Notes: a model not told the origin generated them from the letters alone. A DNA stretch of 64,000 bases from Cryptomeria japonica (GCF_030272615.1 NC_081411.1:154590971-154654970); one strand, 5' to 3'; positions 39,549 to 51,297 are shown, counted from the first letter of the stretch. Translations and numbers: made by a program.

Positions 39549-39692
39549 ACTTTCCTAAAAGCAGTGTGTATGCGCTCAATTTCCTAAAGACAACACGTAC
39601 GTACTATCTTTTTTAGGCTCAGGAACAATGGACCTAAGTGCGTACGGGGTGATTTCAAATTTTAGAACCACGTATGTGCTACTTGTTTTTCA
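39549..39692. repeat. Right subterminal zone, second copy
   Basis: Direct repeat of 38,744-38,890, sharing CACTTTCCTAAAAG, AAAGACAAC, TCAGGAACAATG and GGGTGATTTCAAATTTTAGA. Several CG sites in the GCGTACGC motifs are changed to TG or CA, which suggests decay of methylated cytosines. Confidence 0.75.
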
Positions 39693-39864
39693 TGTTTTTT
39701 GGGTGGTGTCCACTTTTCTAACCACCATTTTTATGCACATATCCCAATGGTGATATGCAATCAACTGTGATGTACTCTGAAATGAAGATATGCATTGTAG
39801 TAAATAAATATGCAAATGAAATACTGAAAATTGAAATGAACCCACCCTTAGATGTAATATCTTT

Positions 39865-41440
39865 TTAGGTGTATGTTGTTACTGAGTTAGTATGGATTTT
39901 GTGTAGATAATTCATTGGTCTTTGTTTGAAGAGTTGGATGAACCTGTCTTTTTCAATAGGATATTCAGTTGGGAGTCTTTCATGTACAATTTCTGCTATA
40001 GCATCCTTATTTTCAAACCAATCCAGTTGTGGTAGACCTTCTTGCCCCCAGTCTTTCAAGCGTGGGTGAATGAGGCAAATAGATTTTGGTTTCAAAGTTG
40101 TGACATGAGCAGGTGCTATGTTTTTTTCTATTGATGCAGTTGAAGAGGATGATGAAGCCAACTAGGTGTTAATCTCATTAGCTGGTGCCATGCTTGTTTT
40201 TGTCACCACATTGGCATGTGATAATGGTGCACATACTATTTTTGACAAGTTCTCTTGTGTAGTATGATCTGGATTGGTGATTCCATTGGTAAGGGGTTCA
40301 TGAAAAACTTGTATAGAGACATTGAGATCATGAGGGAGACTAGGAGATATGGTAGATTCATTTGAGAAGGAATCTTGTGAGAGAAATGGAGGATTATGAC
40401 ATGGAAATGAAGGGATGGAGGGATCTTGACAAGAATCTGGAGAAATAATGATATCTTATTTGGGACATGAAGGTGAAGGGATGCTTTGATCTTGACTTGG
40501 AAAAATATTATTAGGAATGATGGAAGGTATGCCTTGATCTTTCTTGAGAGGTGGATGTTGGATGGGACTTGAAATAACATCTTGCTCTTAAGAAACAAGG
40601 GCGTTATTATGAGTAGAATAGAAAAGGATGAGGGGATCATCATAAGATTCTTGGTTGGTGGGATCTTGATCAAAAATAGGGTAGGATGGAATGGTTTGTT
40701 CTTGATCCTGATTTGTTTCACAACTGATTTCTACTGATTTTGGATTGTCCTCCTGACATGGGGAAGGAGTGCGCATGGGAGATTTTTTGAAGGTTCCAAC
40801 ACTTTGGCATGCTGAGGAAGAATTTTGAATGAGATCCTCTGAATGAGGACTTGAATTAGATTGGATTTGTACGATGGATAACCCTTGGGAGATTGTGTTA
40901 TTGGATATAGATGGCATGGATTGATCTTGTGTGACTTCAGGGGATGACAAAATGGTGGATATATATGATTGTTTTGGACTTTGGTTGAATGGGATTTGAA
41001 TTTGGTTGAAAGGAGTATGAATTTGGTTGAAAGAGGTTTGATTTTGATTGAAAGGGGTTTGATTTTGGTTGAAAGGAGTTTGAATGTTGGGTTGATGTGA
41101 TTGGTATGTTTGATATGTTGGGTTGAAAGAAGGTTGACATGACTCTAATGTTGGTTGAACTGAGGTAGGAATGATTTGGTTAAAGAATGAAGGTTGGCAT
41201 GTTTGAATGGTCTCACAAGAAAAAGAAGGTTGACCTGATAATGATTTCCTCGTGGTTATCACCCCCCTCATCATATTTTCTAACCAGCTCCTATGGTTGC
41301 TAGGACTAGTCATGTCTCTCATTTGTTGTTGCAAAGTATTGATTTGTTAGAGCTATGATTTCAAAGGATGGCGATGGAATAGGAATGGAAGGGATGAATT
41401 CTTCACCTTCCCTACGAAATGCATAACGCCAATCCATGAT
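39865..41440 (-). pseudogene. Internal ORF remnants of the giant LTR element
   Basis: Minus-strand frames at 41,334-40,588 (248 codons) and 40,161-39,865 (98 codons) are separated by stops. The longer one is rich in Gln, Asn, Ser and Pro with five tandem heptads of TPFNQNQ type (21-bp unit, 40,979-41,083). The shorter one contains KSICLIHPRLKDWGQEGLPQ and no stop for 98 codons. The position behind the 5' LTR and the strand suggest a gag-like product, but no zinc knuckle, capsid or protease motif is seen, so this stays a guess. Confidence 0.4.
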
Positions 41441-41560
41441 GTTTTCTTGATTAGTCTAGACCTAGGATTACAACATGTAATATGATTTCTCTATTTCTAG
41501 AATGTTGCAATGTTTGATTGATTTGTTGATCTTGACAAGCTTGTTTGTTGTGGGGTTTTG

Positions 41561-41720
41561 ATCTTGTTGATATTGAAACTTGACTTTGTTGAGGGGTTTG
41601 ATCTTGTTGATGTTGAAAATTGACTTTGTTGAGGGATTTGATCTTGTTGATGTTGAAACTTGACTCTGTTAAGGGATTTGATCTTGTTGATGTTGAAACT
41701 TGACTTTGTTGAACTTTGGT
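41561..41720 (-). repeat. Exact-period 40-bp tandem repeat, four copies
   Basis: ATCTTGTTGATRTTGAAAMT begins units at 41,561, 41,601, 41,641 and 41,681. Since 40 is not a multiple of three, the same peptide phrases appear in turn in different minus-strand frames (FNINKIKS, FQHQQDQ, VSTSTRS). Confidence 0.95.
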
Positions 41721-42839
41721 ATTTGCAAAGACATAGTAGCAAGCAAAGAAATCAATCTTAAACAAAAAGAGCATTTATTTGAAGGATTTTTTTCAAATCC
41801 TCATGAATGTTGAGATATTTTTCAAGATCCCATTTTGTTTTTGATAGTATTTGAGCAATTTGATAGACATCAAGAAGAATCTCCTAAGGTCAAAAGGTCA
41901 CAAGTATTATCACAACCCACATCTTGAAACATCTTGAAACTCCGTCAACTCAAACAACCCTGTCACATTCTAGGGTGCACCCATTTTTTTGCCTTTTTCT
42001 GGAAATTAGACCAAAGAGGATTGCTCCTCAATTGGCCTGTTATCTTGGGAGATATATGGTGAGTGTCTTGGGGGCAGATTCTTCCCCACCCTTGCACTGT
42101 CATAATCCAAGTGTTTGGTTACTGTTTCAGTTGGGATTCCAATTTCTAAGGTGTTTACAAAGGGTTTCATTCAAGTGGTCACAATCAATAGCATTTTACA
42201 CTCTGTTGAGGGAGGTCTCCCAGTCTATAGAGATTACGCTCTATAGATTTTAACGTACCGTATAGGCATCGAGGGAGGCATAACGTTGTTGTGACAACAT
42301 GTAACACTCGTTGCATATGATTTTCATCACATATGCATTCATTTAGAGTGTCTTGGATTACTTGGCTTTAGTCATTGCCAGTTAGGTTGTTCCCTCTCAT
42401 TTGGCCTTATGGGCAACTTGGGAGGCAGGCTTTCTAAAGGTATTATCCTAATGCAGAAAATGAAATAAAACATGAAAAAGGTGGGTCTAGCTTTTTGATC
42501 ACCCGAAAAAGGGGAGATCATATACCTATCACCTTGAAGACATGAAGAACAATGATTCCTTTCAAACCTTCATTGCAATATTTTTTAAACTATTGGAGAT
42601 GTTGCTCCAAAAAGGAATGGGGTTCATTCTAACCATCATAGTAATGATAAAAGTTGTATTGTTCTTTTTAATAATACCAAAAGAAATTTTCTACTCTAAC
42701 CCTGTAGAGAAAATAATGTTAGTAGACATATGGTGGGCTATATAGCCTAATTTTCTTAGTTACAGAGCTCTATCTTTTCACAAACAAAGAGCAATCTTGA
42801 TAAAAACTAGAACTAAATAAAGACAAAATGCAGAAAACC

Positions 42840-43560
42840 TAAACTGGCAATTGTGAACTAACTACTAAGCAATTGCCAACTGATATCAAATCAATTGCGA
42901 ACTGATATCAAATCAATTGTGACCTGATATGCTATCAATTATGAATTATTGTGATAGCAATTACAAATTGATGTCTGAGCAATTGCGTAGCAATATCAGG
43001 TTAATTGCTCATTAGTTAAATGCAAAATTTTTAAATTTTTTTAAACAGTAGCAAAAGACGGAAGATAGAGATTTTATTCTACAATGATGTTATCCCAAAT
43101 CACACGAGCCATCACATTAATCTCATCATAAAATTTGTATTTGGCAATGAATCGATGGATACTTCTAGAGTATTGGGCGATTTCTTCTTTTTCTTCAATT
43201 TTGTGAAGCTCTCTTTCCGCTTTTAGGAGTTTTTCGTATGCTCTTTGTTCTCTCCTATGTTGTCTTGCCCTCCTTGCACTTGATATTTTCAAGGTTACCT
43301 TTCACGCCATTTGATTAGACACATTTTATGCAAAAAAATGAAATTTCCAGAATTGAAATATTTTTATGGGTTAGGTGCACAAGATCAACTAATTAAAAAA
43401 TGACAAATAAAAAATTATTTTTTTCCTTTTTTGAGCAATTGCGGTTCATTTTAGCAATTGTGATGGATTTACTGTCAATTGCAACAGATTTTAATGGCAA
43501 GTGTGGATAAATATTTGCAATTGCAAATTTCTGTCTAGTCAATTGCGGATCCCTTTTTTC
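42840..43560. repeat. Cluster of CAATTG/GCAATTGC motifs in the element leader
   Basis: Many copies of CAATTG-type words, several within the phrase CAATTGCGAACTGATATCAAAT, occur at 42,845-43,015 and again at 43,430-43,555. They lie in the leader just inside the 5' LTR of the giant element. Confidence 0.6.
43074..43292 (-). CDS. Small basic ORF near the 5' LTR, unrecognised
   Basis: 72 codons, very rich in Arg, Lys and Glu at the start (RRARQHRREQRAYEKLLKAE), predicted as a coiled or basic helix. It lies about 350 bp inside the 5' LTR of the giant element and on its sense strand, so it may be the start of a gag-like gene or a chance frame. Confidence 0.3.
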   Translation of the reverse strand: MKISSARRARQHRREQRAYEKLLKAERELHKIEEKEEIAQYSRSIHRFIAKYKFYDEINVMARVIWDNIIVE

Positions 43561-43644
43561 TGGGCACGTACGGATTTGCAAAATCAACTAAAACAACAAA
43601 TGAAGGTAAGATCTGGTTCAGGTTAGGTTTACCAATTATTCTCA

Positions 43645-44708
43645 TGTTTGAAATCATCAAATCTAAGCTAATTAGACTGAAAAGATGATTCACAAAATCC
43701 TTAACTAATTAAATTGATTTTACACACAATAAAATGAAATAAATGATAGAAATAGAAAGATTAAACTAAATTAAAACTCCATATTCTCCACTTGTGCTTC
43801 GATTGTTCTTCTCCATTATTGTTGGTGTAGGTGGCTCTCTGGTATTGCATTGATTTCCTGAATAAGATGGATAATAACTTTGAAGACTGTGATTCTATCT
43901 TGAATTTAGAAAAGAGGTTGAATTTATAGATTTTGAACACAAAGGAGGTGATAATTTGAACTCGAGTGTTGATTGATAGACAACTGAAATTGATTGATAT
44001 GTTAATTGATTAAACTAGCTAGTTGACTGAGTTGATGAATCGGATAACTGAATTGATTGAAGAGATAAGTGGATTAATTGATTAGTCAGAAAAGGTGATT
44101 GAGAGTTAAAAGGGGTGATTGATGAGTTAACTAAGTTAACTAATTAGATAATAGTTTTGATCAATCAGTTATGATTTTAGCATGTGTTGTAGGATTTTGA
44201 AATTGAATTTAATTTTCATTTTCAATTTGGATTTGAATTTGGACTTTTGAATGCTGAAATGCACATGAAATTAACTGAAATTCAAATTTGGTGAAATATG
44301 ATTTTGGAAGAAATGAAATTAATTGGAACTAAGTGAAATTCAAATTTGGGGAAAACGACATGAAATTAGATGGAATTAATTGGAATTAGAATTTAGGGAT
44401 TGGAAGAATTAAATTAATTAATTAAATAATTTAAATAAAATTATTTAATCATAGGAAATTGAATTAATTAAATAATAAAGATTATTTAACTAAGGAAAAT
44501 GTCGCAATTAATTAAATAATTGATATTTAACTAATATTTAAAAAATGGTTAACTGATTAAATAATTAGAGAATAGAAATTGAATAATTAGCAATATTGGA
44601 TGTGGTGATTAGAAGAAATAGTTAATTTAATCAAACAATTAAAGAATTACTTAATTAAATAGATGAATAATTAATGTAGAATCAATGAGACATTTTTAGG
44701 TGTCTACA
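43645..44708 (-). mobile_element. 5' LTR of the giant element
   Basis: Direct copy of the sequence at 24,617-25,702. Both share the TTGGTGTAGGTGGCTCTC phrase and end in GTGTCTACATTTTC at the right. The differences are scattered single bases and small deletions, meaning the insertion is not recent. Confidence 0.75.
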
Positions 44709-45709
44709 TTTTCATCTTGGTTTACTGTAAATTATAAATAAGATTAGATGCATTATCCAAGGAGTAGTAGGTACCGTAGATCAACAGAATCTAATATGAG
44801 AATAAAGAAGAGACTAACCCTAAAAATTAGTAGGAGCCTACACATCACGTGGAAGAATTAAGGTGTCTAATGAAAGAACAAGATTCCATTGATAAGGAAT
44901 GTTTGAATAAAATCCAATAAGAACAACTTGATTGGTAATGATCCCATGAAAAACTTGGACAACAAAACTTAGAGCACTAAAACACTTCAATGTATTTCTT
45001 TACAAAGCATAGATGATAGAGAAACGAGCATTTACTATACTAAAAGCTTAGTTTATTGAAGAAAAATAATGTCAAGATTATGTTTCCAAATAAGATGTCA
45101 AACAACCTTTTATTAACATAGTGAATATTGTAATTGTTTTTGGATGAGATTGTTAATTATCATGTTAAAATTTTTAGATCACTCTATGATCCATCATTGG
45201 GATGATAATATAGAGATTAAGGAGATAAAAATGTTTGTTGCAAACCAAGTGACAACCTAAAAAGGATATGGGTGGGGGGGAAGGATACACATGGATCAAG
45301 GGCACTCAGAAGGAAACAAGGACAACAAGAAACAAAGAGAAAATCCAAGAGGCAAAATAGATTGAATATATATTAATTAAAAACAGATTGAAAATATTTT
45401 TAATAGTCATAAATTATAGCTAGAATAATTATAGATTGACTAGATTCAAGTGGGTTTATGCATGTTAATACTAGTTTAAAGGAAGAAAAAAATTACCTAG
45501 ACACCTTTATTGACAGTTTTTTCCTAAACCACTACAATTCCATTAATTAACTGATTTTTACGTGAGAGAAATTCTAATATAATATCCTTCCTCGTATCTC
45601 TTTGAAATTCATTTTAAAGTAGACATTTTCATATTAATTTGTCGGTTTAACAATTAAATCATAGGGTAAGAATAGGTCCCAAGTAGATTAAAATTTGATG
45701 AAATAGCTT
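44709..45709. other. Unassigned AT-rich sequence
   Basis: About 1 kb between two LTR elements with no recognisable gene, repeat or terminal structure. Confidence 0.5.
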
Positions 45710-48332
45710 TGATTCAGATAGACAACTAAGAGGGGGAGTGAGTGAATCAGTTGTCACAAAAATTAACACAATTCAAAATTAATCTCAAATCTGATAATTA
45801 AACATGAAAGCATGAATCAACAACACAACATGAACACACATAACACCAAGATTTTTGACGTGTGATGAGTTGAGATATTAGCTCCGTTTATTCCTAAAAC
45901 TCATAAGTTTTGTCACGTTTTGATTTATATGATGGGATGGTAATGATGTATTAAAGTTTGATAATATGCATTTCAGATGTTAACTAAACCCATTAAATCA
46001 TGTTTTGTCTTTGCCAGTTATTCTTGCAGCCATGTGATTTATTCATGTTGCCATACAGATTGTCATAGGCGATATCATGTGTGAAATTAATAGATTTTTT
46101 GATTAATTAAAATAGATATGTATATGCTTGTATGTTCTCTCTTTTCAATTGTAGGAATAAATGAGATGGCGTGGAGAAGGTTGTCCTGTCATGCCAATAG
46201 TAGTTTGAGATATTCAAGGAGGCGACTAAAAGTTCAAATTAGCGAAGAGGATAATGAGTGTAAGGAACGACAGAGGAGAAGTAGGCGTGCAAGACTCATT
46301 TATGTCCAACTCTAGTGAGCATCAATCTTGTAATATCGTCACGCTATGTTTTTGGTTGTGGTTTGGTTTAGATCCACATTTCTAGTGGCTTAACTCTGAC
46401 TGTTTTCCTTCATGAATGTTATCCGCCTCTTCTCATTGACGTGATCTTAATTGTAGGAAGTTTTTTTTTTCTTTTAAATAAGTGTATCCATCTCTTTTCT
46501 AGGCTAGAAAGAAAAGTGAAGAAAAGAAGAGGGGAAAATAGCAGAAGATTTAGAAATAAAGTTGCAGAGTGTTTTGAGTTTCCTTTCATTCTGAATAATG
46601 TATTGACTTTTGAGAAATAATGAATAAGGTTATGTTATTCTAAGCACTTAGAGTTATTTTGGAAGCCTAGATACACTCATCCAAGGGGGCCCACTTCGTG
46701 AGTGTTTGTGTGCCTTTGTTCCTACAACCACTGGAAATAGATCCATTGACTATTCCTGCAGCCAAAGCAAACAATGTAATTCCTGTTTGGCAGCTTTGGG
46801 CTTAGTTAGTATTTATTGAGTGAGATTTATGTTAATGCAGAGTTTTCTTGTAGCCATTTAGTTGTTTTAATTCTTGCTTACTTTTCCCGCATAAGATTTT
46901 AGTTGCTGCAGTAATGTAAGGTAGCTATCACAGGAACTTAGTGCATATATAGTGCAGACCCATCTCAAGTATTACGTCCCTGGTTTAACAATCAAATGAA
47001 CTCCACCTATGGAGATAGTAACTTCACAGAGTGAATGTCCAAACTTCAACTTGAGACTTTAACTATAGTTATTATTCCTATTGTTGGACTAAACAACGTG
47101 GATAACTCAATCAAGGGAAAAACCATGGTGGGAACCTACCCACAATATGATGATACTCTATTAGAAGTATGTGAAATATTACAATAGGGAATGCACATGC
47201 ATTCAAGCACATTGACTAGAGCTCACTGCTCAAAAACAAGAAAGGGCTACAACCCAGGAAAGATTCACTGTCTTACAAATACATTCAGATCACATCTTAA
47301 AGATCATGAACTCAAGAATAACATCTCCTAATGCCTAGTTATAGTTCCAGTTAAGCACAACTTCTTCTTCACTCTTCTCTGCCTCCAAAAAATTAATACA
47401 TTATTCACTCATATATTTGATTCCCATCCATACATGTCACCTCTCCAGACTCAATTACAAAAGATATTAATGTATTTATTTATACATGATATCAACCTTG
47501 AAAAAGATCAACAAGGTTAGCTCAACACTCATCACCTATTTTACAAAATATAATCACACACGCTACAATATCACATGTAGACCAAACAATGTCAGCTAAG
47601 ACATGTCATGGAGCCATATCACATGCCTTGAATGTGAAACACCTCCAAGAATTATGCATTGAACATTCGCAACACTCTACAAGCATCTAGTTAGCCAAAA
47701 CAATGAAGAACACTAACACACTGAAGAAAATCATCAATTGTAGGCACAACGACCAATGTCGACCACCAACACAAAAGGCACATGATCTAGAAACATCCAC
47801 AAGCATCATGAATTACCACCGCAACATCTAAAACAACTCAAATTACTAGAATCACATCATCATTATACCAAACTTCGAGAACACTAACTGCAATGACTGT
47901 CAACTTGGAAAAATCACTTGTGAAGCTCTAAACCATGAACCACCTAAATTGGAGATACACATCAACATCCCAAACATTCCTCCAAATCCACAGATCAAGA
48001 TGTTATAATATGGAGCAATACAAATCAAAATACTGACACTCTGGCATCATTGAACAATTATAAAACTAGTCACAACACAAATAACCATAACTCACTCAAA
48101 TCTTCATGCAAACCTCTGAAAATTGCACTGAATCATATAAACACAATCATCTACTAACCCTTTAATCTGGAAACTCTGATCATTAACATATTGAACAAAA
48201 TCACTTACTGACCTCCACTGCAACACTATCACAAACAAAGAAATATGTTGACATCAATGACAACACATCTCTCAGATATCTCTAAATAACATATTTGCAT
48301 CATACTCCAACAATCTCCTCAAACATCCAACA
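45710..48332 (-). mobile_element. Copia-type 3' LTR, interrupted by a solo LTR
   Basis: The segments 45,710-45,862 and 47,101-48,332 together match the layout of the LTRs at 50,199 and 55,158 (GAGGGGG...GTGAATCAG, ACACCAAGATTTTT, AAAAACCATGGTGGG, GGGAATGCACATGCATTC). The right end is ATCCAACA, followed by ATCTCCCCCTTTGGC, a polypurine tract on the minus strand (GCCAAAGGGGGAGAT). The left end is approximate. Confidence 0.65.
45863..47095. mobile_element. Solo LTR, 1,233 bp, TSD ACGTG
   Basis: Starts TGATGAGTTG, ends GGACTAAACA and is flanked by ACGTG on both sides (45,858-45,862 and 47,096-47,100). Removing it rejoins the host LTR text. It has no internal element domain. A 65-codon frame at 46,118-46,315 is probably meaningless. 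Confidence 0.75.
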
Positions 48333-48641
48333 ATCTCCCCCTTTGGCATTGATGGTAACATATGATGTGAAAAACAATCAATGTCAAAGAAATCAATAAC
48401 TCTCTCAAATAAATCTCTCACAACATAGCTTTTCACATGACTCTCTCCCCCTTTAATATCAATGACAAAGAAACATATATGCAATAAAAACACAAAACTA
48501 ACTCACAAAACTGACTCACTAACTACTCCCCCTAAGTAGCACCCTCCACTCATCAATCTGGATCACAATATATGATTATGAAATGCACCGAACTAATGCA
48601 TACCAATGCATCTTAGCTCTGATCAGGAGGGCCAATCACCT

Positions 48642-49075
48642 CTAACTTCCCTTTGAGATACTCAAAGATATTCTCATGTAAAGACTCTGTGAAATATCTA
48701 CAATCTGTTCCTTTGTAGGCACATACTCCAATATGACTTCCTTCTCATTTACTTTGTCTCTCAAAAAGTGAAACTTGATTGATATATGCTTAGTCTTAGA
48801 ATGCAACACCGAATTCTTAGAAATGTTAATTGCACTTGAATTGTCATAGTAGATAGCAATAGGCTCATCATATGCAACTCTGATATCCTTCAACATTTTC
48901 TTCATCCATACCACCTGAGTACAATTGCTAGCAGCGACAATATATTATGCCTCTGCAGTAGATAGAGAAATTGAGTTCTTCTTTTTACTCAACCATGAAG
49001 AAAACCTTTTTCCCAAGAAAAATTCACCACCACTAGTACTCTTCTGGTCATTAACATCTCCTGCCCAATCATTCC
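48642..49075 (-). pseudogene. Copia RNase H fragment
   Basis: The minus strand reads NDQKSTSGGEFFLG, SLSTAEAEYIVAASNCTQVVWM (split by small breaks), then IYYDNSSAINISKNSVLHS and TKHISIKFHFLRDKV. These are the C-terminal RNase H blocks of Copia pol (usual A-D-W-A-x-D, STAEAEY, DN-S-A, HIDxRyHFxR). Right of 49,075 the similarity stops abruptly and unrelated coding text follows. It sits directly upstream (minus sense) of the polypurine tract and 3' LTR ending at 48,332. Confidence 0.75.
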
Positions 49076-50193
49076 TTATCATTCATTTTCTCCTTTTCAA
49101 TTATCTTCGTATATTTACCTAAATTTTCCACTTCAACATTTTCATCATTCTTCACAACTTCATGTAGAGCATTCTCTTTCTATCCAGCTATCATATTTTC
49201 ATCTTCATTTTTTTTGGCTTTTCTTGTTGCTCTTTGATCATTTAGTTCTACCTCTGCACCCAGAATGTGTTCTCCATCCCCATGAATTTGTCTGCCACCT
49301 CCTATTTGCTCTAGATGTTGTGGAGTATTTACTTCTAACTCCATAGGTGTCTTTGTTTCTTCTTCTTCCATAAATATTTTGCCTTCGGACTATACTAACT
49401 CAACTTGATCTACATCCATAAAATCAGCCATTGTAACTTTACTCGTAGTTTCTTTCTAGGTAGCAGGTTCTTCTCTTAATTCTGTTGCTTGCAGAGCTTT
49501 TCCCTTTTCGAGTTTTGAAAGCATAGCCTCTAATTTTATCGCAGCCATGAATTTTGATACCACTTGGCTCACTTCTTGATACATCTATATCCTAACATGA
49601 TCTTATTCTGGTAAAGACATTGCACCCATTATTTCATTTAAGGCATTGTTCACTAATGGTGGTGAAGTGAACAAGTGTGCTACTAGCTAAGAAGTAACTA
49701 TGGTATAGCCCTAAGCATCCGAGCTGGTTGTACACCTTCCTACAAACCCTTGAATGGTTTTGAGGTGAAATATTCCATATTCCCACTCACCTTATCTTGA
49801 GGTTCTGTGAGTTTTCTCTTGGCCATCTTATGATCTAAATATGTCATTACTACCCCAACTCCTGCCATATAAACTTCAAGTTATTATGTCATTGATTCTA
49901 AATCTACAACCTCGAAAATGTCAATATTCCTTTTATATATTAAGGAGTCATCATATCCATCATCTTCTTTTTTTCTCTTTCTCTTTCAGGAAGTAATCTT
50001 TTGTCCTTTTTTCTGAAGCTCCACCTTGTACTCCTCTATCCACTTCCAGCTAGCTTTTAGTATAGGTCGGTTATCACATACAAGGAATCTAGGCCATTAG
50101 GATGAGGCTCTATAATAGGCCAATCTTAGATCCCATTCTTCACATAATTGGGCCACAATATTTCTTCATTATATCATCTAATATCTGTAGGGG
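49076..50193 (-). pseudogene. Unrecognised retroelement ORF remnant
   Basis: The minus strand reads coding-like text with several stops. The last part is open for 63 codons (MEEEETKTPMELEV through DENMIAG, 49,371-49,180) and is acidic and Gln/Glu-rich. It is continuous, across the element inserted at 50,199-56,255, with text at 56,261-56,500. It occupies the place where Copia pol would be expected. Confidence 0.4.
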
Positions 50194-50198
50194 AACTT

Positions 50199-51297
50199 TG
50201 TTGGAATCAAGGAACACTGAGAGGGGGGTGAATCAGTGTTTTGCAATTTTAAACTTTACTAAACTAATCTTTCAGCCACTTAATTCATATGAACAAAAGA
50301 AAGATGCAAGAACATAAAGAAAACAACCACAAAACCATAATACCAATATTTTTATATGTGAAAACCCGGTTAAGGTAAAAACCACGGTGGCAATGAACCC
50401 GCAATATAAGTATACTCTACATAAGTATAGAAATATTACAATTAGGGAATGCACATGCATTCAGGCATACTGCCTAGAGATCACTACTCAATATATGAAG
50501 GTTCACTACCTACAAATCGAATACAAAGGATTATAGATTATTTGAACTGGTGAACAACACCTACAAATGCCAAAGTATAGTTATGGTTAAGCACAATACA
50601 AGAAATTCATACACCTCATCTCTCATTGCTCTATTACACTATTCTTTTATAATCCAGAGCATCAATCTCAAAGTTTTGCATGTGAAACTATGCACAATCG
50701 ATCACTAACACCTTTCACACATCAAAAATGATCAAAACAATCACTCTTATATATCCACAATAAGAAATCATATTAGCTACATGTTGGCTCAAGAACATTT
50801 CACTTTATTCAAACGTATACAAACTATCGGCAAAACTGAACTCAAATGCCAATGTGAACCAAAAAAATCAAACACATGCTACCACACATGTTGGCTAAAT
50901 ATCCTTGATCACAGAAACAATCGCCAAAATTTGCTCCACTTAATCCGCATAAGGATTTATCATGTCGGTTGGCTGTATTGCACTGTCAAACAAAACTCAA
51001 CACATCAAACCTTCTAACTTGCACACCAATCATCACCAGAGGCTAAAATCTTGGAATAAGGTATCCCAAACATCTATCAATCTTCCCTGAGATCCACAAC
51101 ACAAAATATTAACCCGAAACAAACTACCAACCAAAATACCAAACATTGTCAGATGCTTTGATCTAAGCTTGTCGGACTTAAATCAATCTTCAATCTGTCT
51201 TTCAGTATGAGAAAATCATTCACTGCAGATGGGTACACTGACTTGGGTTTCCATCAATGACAACACCTGAAGACCTATGCAATGTCTCTTTCCAACA
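50199..51297 (-). mobile_element. 3' LTR of the 6-kb element
   Basis: Begins TGTTGG and ends CCAACA, a perfect 6-bp terminal inverted repeat. Contains the family phrase AAAACCACGGTGGCAATGAA. Confidence 0.9.

Larger units (their letters stand above)
28990..39740. mobile_element. Nested DNA transposon of unassigned superfamily (ends approximate)
   Basis: This is bounded by zones rich in GCGTACGC-like motifs (about 29,210-29,740 and 38,695-39,690). It contains a broken transposase-like gene on the plus strand (30,030-32,985), a 358-bp tandem array (33,540-35,490) and a spliced gene on the minus strand (35,992-38,585), so the two genes converge. Outermost candidates for inverted ends are AAAAATGGTTAGAAA near 29,015 and, reversed, AAAAATGGTGGTTAGAAA near 39,736. 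The match is short and no target duplication was confirmed. The base composition and repeats of the two end zones are unlike the LTR element around them. Confidence 0.55.
24617..44708 (-). mobile_element. Giant LTR retroelement without recognisable pol
   Basis: Two direct copies of a sequence of about 1.07 kb lie about 18 kb apart and have TG...CA-type ends. Right of the left copy, the minus strand shows a polypurine tract, CAAAGAGGGGAAAA, immediately before TGTAGACACC. This sets the orientation: 5' LTR at the right, 3' LTR at the left. Internal ORF remnants at 43.3-39.9 kb are all on the minus strand, as expected. No protease, integrase or RT was found. The 29-39.7 kb part is a nested DNA transposon, leaving roughly 7 kb of own internal sequence. 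A clean target-site duplication was not resolved. Confidence 0.65.

Noticed and set aside
24617-44708. A 5-bp target-site duplication (TTTTT against TTTTC) for the giant element
   Set aside because: The match is imperfect and lies in T-rich flanks, and the LTR edge is ambiguous by eight bases, so it is not evidence.
46118-46315. 65-codon basic ORF (MAWRRLSCHANSSLRYSRR)
   Set aside because: It lies inside a solo LTR, is short, and has no recognisable motif or splice context.
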